This document shows positions 35,888 through 45,070 of a stretch of DNA of 64,000 nucleotides, piece after piece. The number at the start of each line of letters is the position of its first letter. Positions within the stretch are counted from its first letter, which is position 1. This DNA comes from Candidatus Omnitrophota bacterium. Its GTDB lineage: Bacteria; Omnitrophota; Gorgyraeia; 2-01-FULL-45-10. Below the pieces are notes generated by a model. That model ran no database searches. It worked only from the letters and a program-made list of their open reading frames with translations, and had not been told where the DNA came from. The stretch lies in assembly GCA_041650805.1 (NCBI GenBank), contig JBAZKM010000003.1:62001-126000 (forward strand), written 5' to 3'. The position numbers were made by a program, and so were the translations under genes.

Positions 35888-36268
35888 ATGACGACGAGAC
35901 CGGAGAAGGTGCAGGAAGCGCTGAGGCAGGAGTTGAGCAGGATAATACACGGTGAGCTCAAGGATCCGCGTCTCGGGTTCCTGACGATAACGTCTGTGGA
36001 GCTGACCAAGGACCTGAGATATGCCAAGGTGTACTTCAGCGTCCTGGGAGATATTAAGAATAAGAAATTGGCCCTGAAAGGGCTGAACAACGCGAAGGGG
36101 TACATAAGGAACCTCGTAGCGGATCGTATCAAGCTGAGATTTGTGCCTGAGCTCAGTTTCCGGATAGACGATTCTTTCGAGAAGACGAGGGAGATACTGG
36201 ACCTTCTGGACAGGGTTAAAAAGGAGACAGCTCATGAAAAGGGTGATAGAAGCGATAAAGAAGCATAA
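35888..36268 (+). CDS. rbfA: Ribosome-binding factor A
   Basis: This 126-residue KH-like protein is needed for late 30S maturation and 16S 5' processing. The segments VQEALRQELSRIIHGELKDP and FLTITSVELTKDLRYAKVY and the LRFVPELSFRID-DSFEK block are characteristic. It overlaps nrnA by 35 bases and belongs to a run with truB and ribF, a common bacterial arrangement (infB and nusA are absent here). Confidence 0.95.
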   Translation: MTTRPEKVQEALRQELSRIIHGELKDPRLGFLTITSVELTKDLRYAKVYFSVLGDIKNKKLALKGLNNAKGYIRNLVADRIKLRFVPELSFRIDDSFEKTREILDLLDRVKKETAHEKGDRSDKEA

Positions 36269-37199
36269 GACCTTCCTGATAAGCGCGCACGTGAACCTGG
36301 AAGGCGATTCTCTGGGCAGCCAGCTGGCGATGAAGCGCCTCCTGACGGCGCTCGGCAAAGAGGCGTTCATACTCGACGCCGATAGCGTGCCGGAGCACTA
36401 CAAGTTCCTGCCCGGGACGGGCGATGTGCTGAATTCGCTGAAGGCAGGCAGGACCTTCGATGCCGCCATGATCCTCGACTGCCCTACCATGAAGCGGATA
36501 GGGAAGGTGGCCGATCTCATACCGAAAGGCACCTATATCATCAATGTGGACCATCACATATCGAACGAGAAATTCGGGGACGTGAACTGGGTGGACCCCG
36601 ATGCCAGCTCTACCGGAGAGATGATATACCGGCTCTTCAGGGATGCGTCCCGGCAGATCACCAAAGAGGTGGCGCTATACCTCTACATCGCCATACTTAC
36701 GGATACAGGATCGTTCAATTACGACAACACCTCAAGCGTCACCCATGCGATAGTGAGCGAGCTCCTCGGTTACGGCCTCGACCCCAGCAGCATATCCGAG
36801 AATATATACGAACGGCGTTCTATGGCCGATATAAAACTTCTCGGCATGGTCCTCTCCTCTATAAATGTGAACGGCACGGGGGAGGTCGCATACGCCGAAA
36901 TAACGGGCGATATGCTGCGCAGTACGGGGGCCGATATAGCGAAGTCGGAGGGGTTCGTGAATTATGCCAAGTCGATAGATACGGTGAAGGTCGCGATACT
37001 CTTCAGGGAAGATCCCAAGGAGAAGGGCTCTATCAGCGTCAGCTTCAGGTCGAAGGGCGACGTGAACGTGAACAAGATAGCTTCCTACTTCGGCGGCGGC
37101 GGCCACAAGAAGGCGTCCGGATGCGTCATCGCGGGCTCTCTCGCCGATGCCGAGCGCAAGATACTGGCGAAGGTGGAAGAGGTTTTGCGGCAGAAATAG
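36234..37199 (+). CDS. nrnA: DHH/DHHA1 oligoribonuclease (NrnA-like)
   Basis: This 321-residue phosphoesterase degrades short oligoribonucleotides and can dephosphorylate pAp. Motifs are AHVNLEGDSLGSQLA, MILDCPT, NVDHHISNEKFGD (the DHH), ILTDTGSFNYDN and the DHHA1 glycine-rich GGGGHKKASG. The first motif has EGD in place of the usual DGD. It follows rbfA, a frequent gene pair. Length is standard. Confidence 0.93.
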   Translation: MKRVIEAIKKHKTFLISAHVNLEGDSLGSQLAMKRLLTALGKEAFILDADSVPEHYKFLPGTGDVLNSLKAGRTFDAAMILDCPTMKRIGKVADLIPKGTYIINVDHHISNEKFGDVNWVDPDASSTGEMIYRLFRDASRQITKEVALYLYIAILTDTGSFNYDNTSSVTHAIVSELLGYGLDPSSISENIYERRSMADIKLLGMVLSSINVNGTGEVAYAEITGDMLRSTGADIAKSEGFVNYAKSIDTVKVAILFREDPKEKGSISVSFRSKGDVNVNKIASYFGGGGHKKASGCVIAGSLADAERKILAKVEEVLRQK

Positions 37200-37206
37200 G
37201 GTAGTT

Positions 37207-37288
37207 AGCTTTCAGCAGTCAGCTTTCAGCTAAAAACTTAAAAAGCTGGCAATTGCTGAAAGCTGATGACTGACAGCTGAAAGCTAAA
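37207..37288. repeat. Heptamer-periodic inverted repeat (type d) ahead of truB
   Basis: The left arm (37207-37234) has two AGCTTTC words, AGCAGTC and AGCTAAA. The right arm (37254-37288) has TGCTGAA, AGCTGAT, GACTGAC, AGCTGAA and AGCTAAA. The arms pair over more than 20 bases with few mismatches. The repeat fills almost all of the nrnA-truB gap, ending just before the truB ATG at 37292, and would overlap the ribosome-binding region. Confidence 0.88.
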
Positions 37289-37291
37289 ACT

Positions 37292-37969
37292 ATGGACGGC
37301 ATATTAATAGTAGACAAGCCCAAAGGAATGACGAGCCATGATGTCGTCGATCTCGTGCGCAGGCGGTTCGGGATCAGGAAGGCGGGGCACGGCGGGACGC
37401 TCGATCCCATGGCGACGGGCGTTCTGGTGCTCTTATTGGGAAAATATACGAAGGCCTCGCATGCGTTCCTCAGCGATGACAAGGAGTACGAGGCGACGCT
37501 CATGGTCGGCGCGACATCGGATACGGGAGACGCTGAGGGGAAGCTGACCGAGAGATGCGCGGGCGTAAGCTTCACCCGGCAGGAGATAGAGGATGTCTTC
37601 AAGAGATTCACGGGCCGGATAGAACAGGTCCCTCCCATGTACTCCGCGGTCAAGTTCAAAGGAAAGAAACTGTACGAGCTGGCGCGCAAAGGATTGACGG
37701 TCGACGTGAAACCGCGCACGGTATTCATCAAGGAGCTTGAGATATCACGCGTGGAACTTCCCGAGATATCATTCAAAGTGACCTGTTCCAAGGGTACGTA
37801 CATACGGCAGCTCTGCGCGGACATAGGCGCGCGGCTCGGGTGCGGTGCGTATATGTCTGAACTGCGCAGGACGAGGTCGGGAAAGTTCGTCCTGGGCGAG
37901 GCGCTTGGCATCGAAGAGTTGAAGTCCTCGACGGCCGGGGAACTGGAAAAGCGGCTTTACCATATATGA
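37292..37969 (+). CDS. truB: tRNA pseudouridine-55 synthase
   Basis: This 225-residue enzyme makes pseudouridine 55 in the T-loop of tRNAs. GILIVDKPKGMTSHDVV and the catalytic GGTLDPMATGVLVL block are present, followed by YEATLMVGATSDTGDAEG and PPMYSAVKFKGKKLYELAR. It lacks a long C-terminal PUA extension. There is no clear ribosome-binding site other than GAAAGC in the repeat. It overlaps ribF by four bases. Confidence 0.96.
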   Translation: MDGILIVDKPKGMTSHDVVDLVRRRFGIRKAGHGGTLDPMATGVLVLLLGKYTKASHAFLSDDKEYEATLMVGATSDTGDAEGKLTERCAGVSFTRQEIEDVFKRFTGRIEQVPPMYSAVKFKGKKLYELARKGLTVDVKPRTVFIKELEISRVELPEISFKVTCSKGTYIRQLCADIGARLGCGAYMSELRRTRSGKFVLGEALGIEELKSSTAGELEKRLYHI

Positions 37970-38901
37970 AGATCATAGAAGGAACGAAGGGAATAAAGAT
38001 CAGGCGTTCCGTCGTGACGATAGGCGTATTTGACGGGGTCCATGTAGGGCACGTCAGCGTGATACGCAAGACGGTGGCGCGGGCGGCAAAGATGGGTATA
38101 CCGAGCGTCGCGGTGACGTTCGATCCCCATCCGGCGAAGGTACTGTCGGGTAGGCATAGCGCCCCCAGCATCATGTCGCTCGCTCACAGGATACGGCTCA
38201 TATGCCGGCTGGGAGTAGATTACGTCGTCATAATGAAATTTACAAAAGGGCTTGCCGGGATATCTCCCGGGCGCTTTGCCGGCGAGATACTGCGCTCCGG
38301 GCTCGGCACGCGCGAGATATACATCGGAGAGGATTTCTCTTTCGGCAGGGGCGGGTCGGGCACCGTATCGACGCTTAAGTTCCTGGGGAGAGATCTCGGT
38401 TTCATGGTCCGGGCCGTCCGGCCGGTGCGCAGATACGGCCGAGTCGTGAGCTCAAGTTTCATACGCGATCTTATAATAAAGGGCGACCTGGCAAGGGCGT
38501 CGGTGCTGCTGGCAAGGCCCGTCTCCATACTGGGCACGGTAGTCAGCGGCCTCGGCAAGGGCAGGATACTGGGGTTCCCTACGGCGAATATCGATCCTCA
38601 CCACGAAGCGGTGCCGCCTTACGGCGTCTATGCCGTCAGGGTCAATTACGGCGGAAAGATGTTCGGGGGTATCCTGAATATAGGGCTCAGGCCGGCCTTT
38701 TTCGATCCCGGCCCAGAGAGAGAACCTACCATAGAGGTTCACATATTCGGCTTTAATAAGATGATATACGGAGAGGAGATAGAGATACTCTTCGTGAGGA
38801 AGATGAGGGATGAGCTGAAGTTCCGTGACAAGGCGTCGCTAACGGCCCGGATAATGCGCGACGCGGCGCAGGCGCGGAAGATTTTGGGCTTTACAAAATA
38901 G
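37966..38901 (+). CDS. ribF: Bifunctional riboflavin kinase / FAD synthetase
   Basis: This 311-residue enzyme converts riboflavin to FMN and then FAD, producing the ligand of the riboswitch at 23327. The N-terminal FAD synthetase half has VVTIGVFDGVHVGHVSVI, VTFDPHPAKVL and SSSFIRDLI; the C-terminal kinase half has GKGRILGFPTANIDPHHEAV and PPYGVYAVRVNY. The truB-ribF overlap (ATGA) is a widespread arrangement. It is not under the riboswitch. Confidence 0.96.
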   Translation: MKIIEGTKGIKIRRSVVTIGVFDGVHVGHVSVIRKTVARAAKMGIPSVAVTFDPHPAKVLSGRHSAPSIMSLAHRIRLICRLGVDYVVIMKFTKGLAGISPGRFAGEILRSGLGTREIYIGEDFSFGRGGSGTVSTLKFLGRDLGFMVRAVRPVRRYGRVVSSSFIRDLIIKGDLARASVLLARPVSILGTVVSGLGKGRILGFPTANIDPHHEAVPPYGVYAVRVNYGGKMFGGILNIGLRPAFFDPGPEREPTIEVHIFGFNKMIYGEEIEILFVRKMRDELKFRDKASLTARIMRDAAQARKILGFTK

Positions 38902-38918
38902 TATAATTATGTTAATAT
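38890..38918 (+). promoter_or_regulatory. Possible promoter for rpsO
   Basis: TTTACA at 38890-38895 and TAATAT at 38913-38918 are separated by 17 bp, overlapping the end of ribF. It would give a leader of under 20 bases. The assignment is weak because the region is simply AT-rich. Confidence 0.35.
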
Positions 38919-38942
38919 AACCAAAAAGTGAGGTGTAAATTG

Positions 38943-39209
38943 GTGTTGGAAAAGACGAAGAAGAAAGAACTCATAACCGGTTTCAAGGTGCATGAGAAGG
39001 ATACCGGATCCCCGAGCGTGCAGATAGCGCTTCTCACGGAGAGGATAAATTCCCTCTCGGACCATTTTAAGATGCATAAGCGCGACCACCACTCTCGACG
39101 CGGGCTTCTGCGCATGGTCAGCATCAGGAGAAGGTTATTGGAGTATCTGAAGCGTAAAGACGAAAAAGAGTATCAGGATATAGTAAAGAAGCTGGACCTG
39201 AGAAAATAA
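38943..39209 (+). CDS. rpsO: Ribosomal protein S15
   Basis: This 88-residue protein binds 16S rRNA in the platform of the 30S subunit. [39 protein letters not shown] and the C-terminal [17 protein letters not shown] are the family blocks. A frame extends upstream to 38928, but the GTG at 38943, seven bases after AGGTG, gives normal length; the TTG at 38940 is the alternative. The rpsO-pnp order is conserved in many bacteria. Confidence 0.95.
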   Translation: MLEKTKKKELITGFKVHEKDTGSPSVQIALLTERINSLSDHFKMHKRDHHSRRGLLRMVSIRRRLLEYLKRKDEKEYQDIVKKLDLRK

Positions 39210-39210
39210 G

Positions 39211-39286
39211 ACGGATATGCACGGATAAAAATCGGATGGACACGGATTGTCCGTGTTTATCCGTTAGAGATCCGTGTTAATTTGTG
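39211..39286. repeat. Heptamer-periodic inverted repeat (type e) between rpsO and pnp
   Basis: Heptamer words on the left include two of CACGGAT (39220-39226, 39241-39247), and on the right GTCCGTG (39249-39255), TTTATCC, ATCCGTG (39270-39276) and TTAATTT. ACACGGA and TCCGTGT form a 7-bp hairpin with a TTG loop, extended by ACGGATAAA with TTTATCCGT. In other bacteria a hairpin here is the RNase III processing site that controls pnp; this could do the same. Confidence 0.85.
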
Positions 39287-39310
39287 ATTATTATAAAGAA
39301 AAAGGAAAAT

Positions 39311-41482
39311 ATGATAAACAAATTCGAAACAAAATTAGGGGAAGAGGTACTCACGATAGAGACCGGCAGGATGGGGCGGCAGGCGGACGGCGCCTGCGTG
39401 GTCCAGCTCGGCGGGACTGCCGTGCTCGTTACGGCCGTATGTTCGGAGAACACCAGGGAAGATATCGACTTCTTCCCGCTGACCGTAGAGTACCAGGAGA
39501 GGACCTATGCCGCAGGGAAGATACCGGGCGGTTTCTTCAAGAGAGAAGGAAGGCCGTCGGAGAAAGAGATCCTCACAGCGCGGCTCATAGACAGGCCGAT
39601 AAGGCCGCTCTTCCCGAAAGGGTTCGTGAACGACCTTCAGATCGTCGCTATCGTGCTGTCGAGCGACTCCGAACACGATTCCGACGTCCTGGCCATGATA
39701 GGGGCGTCGACCGCGCTCTCGATATCGGGCATACCGTTCGAGGGGCCGATAGCAGCCCTCCGCGTGGGCAGGATAGACGGCAAATTCATCATAAATCCCA
39801 CATTCAAAGACCTTACCACGAGCGACGTCGACCTGGTGATAGCCGGCACCGGCTCAAAGATAGTCATGATAGAGTCCGAAAGCAAGGAGTTGAGCGAGGA
39901 GGTGCTCTTCGACGCCATAACGTTCGGCCAGAAGCATCTCCAGCCCATCATAGACCTGCAGGAGAAGATGATTAAGGAGTGCGGTAAGCCGCAGAGGCAG
40001 TTCCAGCTCTGCCTGACCAGCGAAGAGCTTCTCAATAAGGTCCGCGCGTCTTCGGTGGCGCGGCTTGACGAGATCAACCGGTTGAGCACCAAAGAGCAGC
40101 GGGAAGAGGCGATGGCCCTCCTCTCCAAAGAGCTTATCGGGAAACTCGTTACCGAGGATTCGGGATACAGCGAGAAGGAAGTGAAGAACGCGCTCTTCGA
40201 GGTCGAAGAGGAAGAGGTGAGGAAGTTCATCGTCGGGAAGAAGAAGCGCGTCGACGGCAGGCGCTTCGACGAGATAAGGCAGATCACCTGCGAAGTGGGT
40301 GTGCTGCCGCGCACGCACGGGTCGAGCTTATTCACGCGCGGGCAGACCCAGAGCCTTTCGGTGACGACTCTCGGGACGAGCGCCGACGAACAGAAGATAG
40401 ATGCGCTGGAGGGCGAGACGCAGAAGAGCTTCATGCTCCACTATAATTTCCCCCCGTTCTCCGTGGGGGAGGTCAGGCCGATCCGCGGGCCGGGGAGGCG
40501 CGAGATAGGGCACGGGGCCCTTGCGGAGAGGGCGCTTAAGGCCGTCATGCCCTCCAAAGAGGCGTTCCCCTATACGGTCAGGGTCGTATCGGATATACTC
40601 GAGTCGAACGGTTCTTCCAGCATGGCTACGGTCTGCGCAAGTTCTCTCTCTTTGATGGATGCCGGGGTCCCGATCACGAGACCCGTGAGCGGCATAGCGC
40701 TGGGGCTCATAACCGACAAGGACGAGAAGATACTCCTTGCGGATATAGCAGGCGTTGAGGACCATTACGGTGATATGGATTTCAAGGTCGCCGGGACGGA
40801 AGTCGGAGTCACCGCTCTCCAGATGGACCTCAAGGTCAGCGGCGTCGATACGGTCCTCATAAAGAGGGCGCTCGAGATGGGCAAGACGGCCAGGGCATTC
40901 GTGATGGAGAAGATGATGCAGGTCATCGCCAGGCCCAAAGAGTCGGTATCGGAGTTCGCGCCCCGTATCGTGAGTTTCAAGATAAGCCAGGATAAGATCG
41001 GCGAGGTGATAGGGCCTGGCGGCAAGATAATAAAGAAGATAATACAGGATACAGGCGTCACGATCGATATAGACGATGACGGTACTGTCCAGATAGCGTC
41101 TACCGACCCGGCGGCGATGGAGAAGGCGGTCAACATAGTGAAGGGCATAGTCGAAGAGCCGGAGGTCGGGAAGGTCTACACCGGCACGATAAAACGCATA
41201 ATGAACTTCGGCGCCTTCTGCGAGATAATGCCCGGCAAGGAAGGCCTTATCCATGTGTCGGAACTGGCGGACAGGTTCGTAAAGAACGTGGAAGACGAGG
41301 TAAAGGTCGGCGACGAAGTTACGGTGAAGGTCATAGAGATCGACGAACAGGGCCGTGTCAACCTCTCCCGTAAACAGGTCAATTCGCCTTCTTCTCCCGC
41401 GGAGGGCGGGGGAGAGCACCGCGAGCATCGCGAACATCGCGAACGCGGTGACAGGGACAGGCCGCACCGCCGTCCCAGATAA
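39311..41482 (+). CDS. pnp: Polyribonucleotide nucleotidyltransferase
   Basis: This 723-residue phosphorolytic 3'-5' exoribonuclease takes part in mRNA decay. Two RNase PH domains (QADGACVVQLGGTAVLVTAV near the start; GSSLFTRGQTQSLSVTTLG in the second) are followed by a KH domain (IGPGGKIIKKIIQDTG) and an S1 domain (GTIKRIMNFGAFCEIMPGKE), with a His/Arg/Glu-rich tail. The frame extends to 39284, but the ATG at 39311 with AAGGAAAA before it gives the usual start MINKFETKLGEE. Length is normal. Confidence 0.97.
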   Translation: MINKFETKLGEEVLTIETGRMGRQADGACVVQLGGTAVLVTAVCSENTREDIDFFPLTVEYQERTYAAGKIPGGFFKREGRPSEKEILTARLIDRPIRPLFPKGFVNDLQIVAIVLSSDSEHDSDVLAMIGASTALSISGIPFEGPIAALRVGRIDGKFIINPTFKDLTTSDVDLVIAGTGSKIVMIESESKELSEEVLFDAITFGQKHLQPIIDLQEKMIKECGKPQRQFQLCLTSEELLNKVRASSVARLDEINRLSTKEQREEAMALLSKELIGKLVTEDSGYSEKEVKNALFEVEEEEVRKFIVGKKKRVDGRRFDEIRQITCEVGVLPRTHGSSLFTRGQTQSLSVTTLGTSADEQKIDALEGETQKSFMLHYNFPPFSVGEVRPIRGPGRREIGHGALAERALKAVMPSKEAFPYTVRVVSDILESNGSSSMATVCASSLSLMDAGVPITRPVSGIALGLITDKDEKILLADIAGVEDHYGDMDFKVAGTEVGVTALQMDLKVSGVDTVLIKRALEMGKTARAFVMEKMMQVIARPKESVSEFAPRIVSFKISQDKIGEVIGPGGKIIKKIIQDTGVTIDIDDDGTVQIASTDPAAMEKAVNIVKGIVEEPEVGKVYTGTIKRIMNFGAFCEIMPGKEGLIHVSELADRFVKNVEDEVKVGDEVTVKVIEIDEQGRVNLSRKQVNSPSSPAEGGGEHREHREHRERGDRDRPHRRPR

Positions 41483-41493
41483 GGCCGCCTGTA

Positions 41494-41522
41494 TTGACGC
41501 GCCGGTCCGTGTTAAATAGGAT
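41494..41522 (+). promoter_or_regulatory. Possible promoter for dut
   Basis: TTGACG at 41494-41499 and TAGGAT at 41517-41522 are separated by 17 bp in the pnp-dut gap. Initiation near 41529 would leave only a few bases before the TTG start at 41535. Confidence 0.45.
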
Positions 41523-41534
41523 CTCTGAGCTCAT

Positions 41535-41987
41535 TTGAAGAGCGTTACGGTTTCGATCAAGAAAAAAGACGGCTGCGATGACATGCCGGTCCCGTGTTAC
41601 GCTACGGCAGGTTCGAGCGGGATGGATCTCTCGGCTGACGTCGAAAGCGAAGTCACGATAATGCCGGGCGAGATAAAGCTTATATCGACCGGCATTTATG
41701 TAAGCATACCCGTCGGATATGAGGCCCAGATACGGCCGCGGAGCGGCCTTGCCCTCAAACACGGCATAAGCCTGGTGAATACCCCGGGCACCATAGATTC
41801 CGACTATCGCGGGCTCCTGAGCATCATCGTCATAAACCACGGGAAGGACCCCTTCACCATACGGCGGGGCGACAGGATCGCCCAGATGGTGATAAACGAG
41901 GTCATACGCGCCGAGATCGCGGTGAAGGAAGAGCTGGATGCGACCGAGAGGTCGCATGGCGGTTTCGGCCACACGGGCAGACGCTAG
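41535..41987 (+). CDS. dut: Deoxyuridine 5'-triphosphate nucleotidohydrolase
   Basis: This 150-residue trimeric dUTPase removes dUTP and yields dUMP for thymidylate synthesis. All five motifs are visible: AGSSGMDLSAD, RPRSGLAL, NTPGTIDSDYRG, RGDRIAQMVI and HGGFGHTGR at the C-terminus (FGSTG in most relatives). It appears to begin at a TTG; no upstream ATG is in frame before a stop. The gene follows pnp after about 50 bases. Confidence 0.93.
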   Translation: MKSVTVSIKKKDGCDDMPVPCYATAGSSGMDLSADVESEVTIMPGEIKLISTGIYVSIPVGYEAQIRPRSGLALKHGISLVNTPGTIDSDYRGLLSIIVINHGKDPFTIRRGDRIAQMVINEVIRAEIAVKEELDATERSHGGFGHTGRR

Positions 41988-42010
41988 TTCATTTTACCTT
42001 TACAGGTGTT

Positions 42011-44215
42011 ATGGATAAGACCAGGTGGAATGAGATACAGGCCGTCCTTCTTTTTGCAGTGGCCGTCCTCATATTTATCAGCCTCATCACGTTCGATTTT
42101 TCAGACCTTCAGTTATTCACCTCGACCCCGAACTATCCCGTAAGGAATTTTGCGGGGCTCTTCGGCGCCTACCTGGGGGCCGTCCTCTTCTTCGTCATGG
42201 GCCTGAGCGCCTATATCATACCCGTGCTTGTCCTGACGTGGGCGCTAGCCCGGTTTTCCGGGATCACCCCGCAGAAATTGTACTTCAAGATATTCGGGAC
42301 GTTCTTCCTTGTGATGGCCTCAAGCGCCATCTTCTCCATAATAGGACGCGGAGACAACGCATTCCGTTTCCGACTCGGCGGCACCGTAGGGCTGGTATTT
42401 TCGGACTTTCTCATAAAATACCTGGGAAGGGGAGGGGCATTCGTCGTCATAATAGTCCTCTTTCTCCTCTCCATATTGCTCGCCACGGAGTTTTTGCTCA
42501 TACCGTTCCTTTCGGGGTTGTTCAAGCGCGCCCGCTCGCTCCCCTCAGGCATTAAAGAGAGGATCATGGAAGAGCGCGAAGCGGTGACCATGAAGATAAA
42601 GCGGCCGTCCGGCCCGCCGCAGTTAAAGGAGAAGAGGGACGAAGACGCCCCGCCCTTAAAGAAGCCCGCCTTCTCGCCGGCCGAAGCCATCAGGAAGAAG
42701 CTTATGCCGCAGCCCGAAAGGCCGGCGCCTGTCAGGGCGAAAGCGGCGGTAGAGGCAAGGCGTATCGACCCGTCCGGTTACAAACTTCCGGGGCTCGACA
42801 TACTGGAGTCCCCTCCCCCCATAGAGAATAGGAAGATAAAGGAGGACTTCCAGGAGAACGCGACCATACTGGAAGAGACGCTGAGGGATTTTGACATAGA
42901 GGCGAAGGTCGTGAATTACAACAGGGGCCCGGTGATAACGCGGTATGAGCTAGAGCCTGCCCCGGGCGTCAAGATACACCGCATCACATCGCTCGGAGAT
43001 AATATAGCCCTTGCTATGAAGGCGCAGAGCGTCAGGATAGTGGCCCCGATACCCGGAAAGGGGACGATAGGCGTGGAGGTGCCGAATTCCGCGAGCACCC
43101 TGGTATACCTGAAAGAGATACTCGATTCGAAAGAGTACCGGGATTCGGCCTCGAAATTGAAGCTGGGCCTCGGTAAAGATATAGCGGGGACCCCGGTCAT
43201 AGCCGATCTTTCCACAATGCCGCACCTCCTGATAGCTGGCGCAACCGGGTCCGGTAAGACCGTATGCGTCAATGCGCTCATAACGAGCATACTCTATAAT
43301 TCGACCCCGGACGAAGTGAAGTTCATAATGATAGACCCAAAGAGGGTCGAGCTCGCGGTATTTAACGATCTCCCCCACCTCCTTGCGCCCGTCGTGACCG
43401 ACTCGAAGAAGGTGGCAAGCGTCCTGGAATGGCTCGTGGGCGAGATGGAAGGAAGGTATGAGCTCTTTGCAAAGATGACAGTCCGTAATATAGACCTTTA
43501 TAATGAGAAGATGGCAAAATCCGCCGGCGCGTCGTCCGCAGAAGACGCGATGAAGAAACTGCCGTACATAGTGGTCATCATAGACGAGCTTGCCGATCTC
43601 ATGATGATAGCGCGGCAGGACGTCGAAGGCGCGATCACGCGCCTCGCCCAGCTTTCCAGGGCCGTCGGGATACACATCATACTGGCGACACAGCGCCCGT
43701 CCGTTGACGTCATCACCGGCGTCATCAAGGCGAACTTTCCTGCGCGCATCTCGTTCAAGGTGGCCTCAAAAGTCGATTCGCGCACCGTCCTCGATATGAA
43801 CGGCGCCGATAAACTGCTGGGAAGGGGCGATATGCTCTTTGTGGAGCCGGGGGCATCGAAGCCGGTGAGGGCGCAGTGCAGCCTGATCCAGGACAGGGAG
43901 ATAGAGCGGATCACCGCCTTTATAAAATCACAGCGCGGGCCGTCTTACGCGGAGGGCATTCTGGAGAATGAGAAGAAGGGTTCGTTCAAGAAATTCGATA
44001 AGGATGAGGTGTATGAAGAGGCGGTGAAGCTCATCCTGGAGACGCGGCAGGCATCGGTCTCTGTCCTGCAGCGGCGGCTGGGGCTCGGCTACACGCGCGC
44101 GGCCCGGCTGATCGATATGATGGAAGACGAAGGCATAGTGGGCCCGTATCAGGGGTCCAAGCCCCGGGATATACTTATAAGTATAGAGGAGTACCAGACG
44201 AAAAGTGGCGGATGA
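42011..44215 (+). CDS. ftsK: DNA translocase FtsK/SpoIIIE
   Basis: This 734-residue ATPase pumps DNA at the division septum. Four to five membrane segments occupy the first ~170 residues, a Pro/Ala/Lys-rich linker runs to about 260, and the motor follows with alpha and beta domains. Walker A is GATGSGKTVCVNALI, Walker B is VVIIDELADLMM, and IHIILATQRPSVDVITG is the family signature. The C-terminal gamma winged helix (VSVLQRRLGLGYTRAARLID) recognises orienting DNA sites such as KOPS. The linker is short, as in many non-enteric FtsK. Confidence 0.97.
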   Translation: MDKTRWNEIQAVLLFAVAVLIFISLITFDFSDLQLFTSTPNYPVRNFAGLFGAYLGAVLFFVMGLSAYIIPVLVLTWALARFSGITPQKLYFKIFGTFFLVMASSAIFSIIGRGDNAFRFRLGGTVGLVFSDFLIKYLGRGGAFVVIIVLFLLSILLATEFLLIPFLSGLFKRARSLPSGIKERIMEEREAVTMKIKRPSGPPQLKEKRDEDAPPLKKPAFSPAEAIRKKLMPQPERPAPVRAKAAVEARRIDPSGYKLPGLDILESPPPIENRKIKEDFQENATILEETLRDFDIEAKVVNYNRGPVITRYELEPAPGVKIHRITSLGDNIALAMKAQSVRIVAPIPGKGTIGVEVPNSASTLVYLKEILDSKEYRDSASKLKLGLGKDIAGTPVIADLSTMPHLLIAGATGSGKTVCVNALITSILYNSTPDEVKFIMIDPKRVELAVFNDLPHLLAPVVTDSKKVASVLEWLVGEMEGRYELFAKMTVRNIDLYNEKMAKSAGASSAEDAMKKLPYIVVIIDELADLMMIARQDVEGAITRLAQLSRAVGIHIILATQRPSVDVITGVIKANFPARISFKVASKVDSRTVLDMNGADKLLGRGDMLFVEPGASKPVRAQCSLIQDREIERITAFIKSQRGPSYAEGILENEKKGSFKKFDKDEVYEEAVKLILETRQASVSVLQRRLGLGYTRAARLIDMMEDEGIVGPYQGSKPRDILISIEEYQTKSGG

Positions 44216-45065
44216 AATAGGGACTTCAAAGAGATCGATGACGACCCTGGGTGAGCGGCTTAAAGGCGCACGGGAGAAGAGAGAGCTCACGATAGACCAG
44301 GTCCACAAACAGACGCATATCCATTCCACGGTCCTGAGGGCCCTCGAGGAAGGGCGCTGTGACGATATACTCACACCCACCTATGTGAGGAGCTTCCTGA
44401 AGAAGTATGCCCACCACGTAGGAGTGGATGTAAAATGGGTCCTCGACGAATACGACCTTATAAATTCCGCAAAGGCGGGCGGGAAGGGCCCCAGGGAAGA
44501 GAAGATGCCGGAGGTGAAGTCATCCGAGATCGCCTCGCACTTCATACACGCCTTGAGCATCATCCTCCTCCTGATCGCGCTTCTCCTCCTGATATCGTTT
44601 TTGGGCAAAAGGATATTTTCGTATCTCTCTTCCGTACGTAAGAGCCGGCCTGCCATGACCAGCCCGGCCGTCCTCCCCGGGAAAGGGAAGGCGGTGAAGA
44701 CGAGGCAGGTTATAACGCCGGTCAGGAGCAAAACCGCGGCCAAGGCAAAGCCCGCCCAGCAGGCCCCGGCGCCGGCCAGGAGCCCTGCCGCGGTACAGAC
44801 GGCCGTTAAGAGCGGGCCGTTCAGGTTGACCATTAAGGTGAACAAGGCCGTAATGGTGGAGCTGAAGCGGGACGGAGAGGTCCTATTCAAGAGGCTGCTT
44901 TCGAAGGGCACAGTAGAGACATTCTCCGCAAATAATAAGATAGAGATCTACGTAGCGAACGGGGAGGCGATAGAGCTGATCCTGGACGATAAGTCGTGGG
45001 GGTCGCCCCGCAAGGGTGTGATAAAGAACCTTGAAGTGACATCGCAGGGTATCAGGATACGCTAA
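44205..45065 (+). CDS. RodZ-like HTH membrane protein
   Basis: This 286-residue protein has an N-terminal HTH_25 domain (TTLGERLKGAREKRELTIDQ, TPTYVRSFLKKYAHHVGVD), a single membrane segment at about residues 112-135 (ALSIILLLIALLLLISFLG), an Ala/Lys/Pro-rich linker and a C-terminal DUF4115-like beta domain. RodZ links MreB to the cell wall machinery and shapes the cell. It starts at a GTG overlapping ftsK by 11 bases; an ATG at 44238 (MTTLGERL) is an alternative that would avoid the overlap. No mreB is in the window. Confidence 0.85.
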   Translation: MADEIGTSKRSMTTLGERLKGAREKRELTIDQVHKQTHIHSTVLRALEEGRCDDILTPTYVRSFLKKYAHHVGVDVKWVLDEYDLINSAKAGGKGPREEKMPEVKSSEIASHFIHALSIILLLIALLLLISFLGKRIFSYLSSVRKSRPAMTSPAVLPGKGKAVKTRQVITPVRSKTAAKAKPAQQAPAPARSPAAVQTAVKSGPFRLTIKVNKAVMVELKRDGEVLFKRLLSKGTVETFSANNKIEIYVANGEAIELILDDKSWGSPRKGVIKNLEVTSQGIRIR

Positions 45066-45070
45066 TATCG

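Noticed and set aside
40328..41467. 379-codon open frame on the minus strand
   Set aside because: It is a shadow of pnp; low-complexity composition and no ribosome-binding site.
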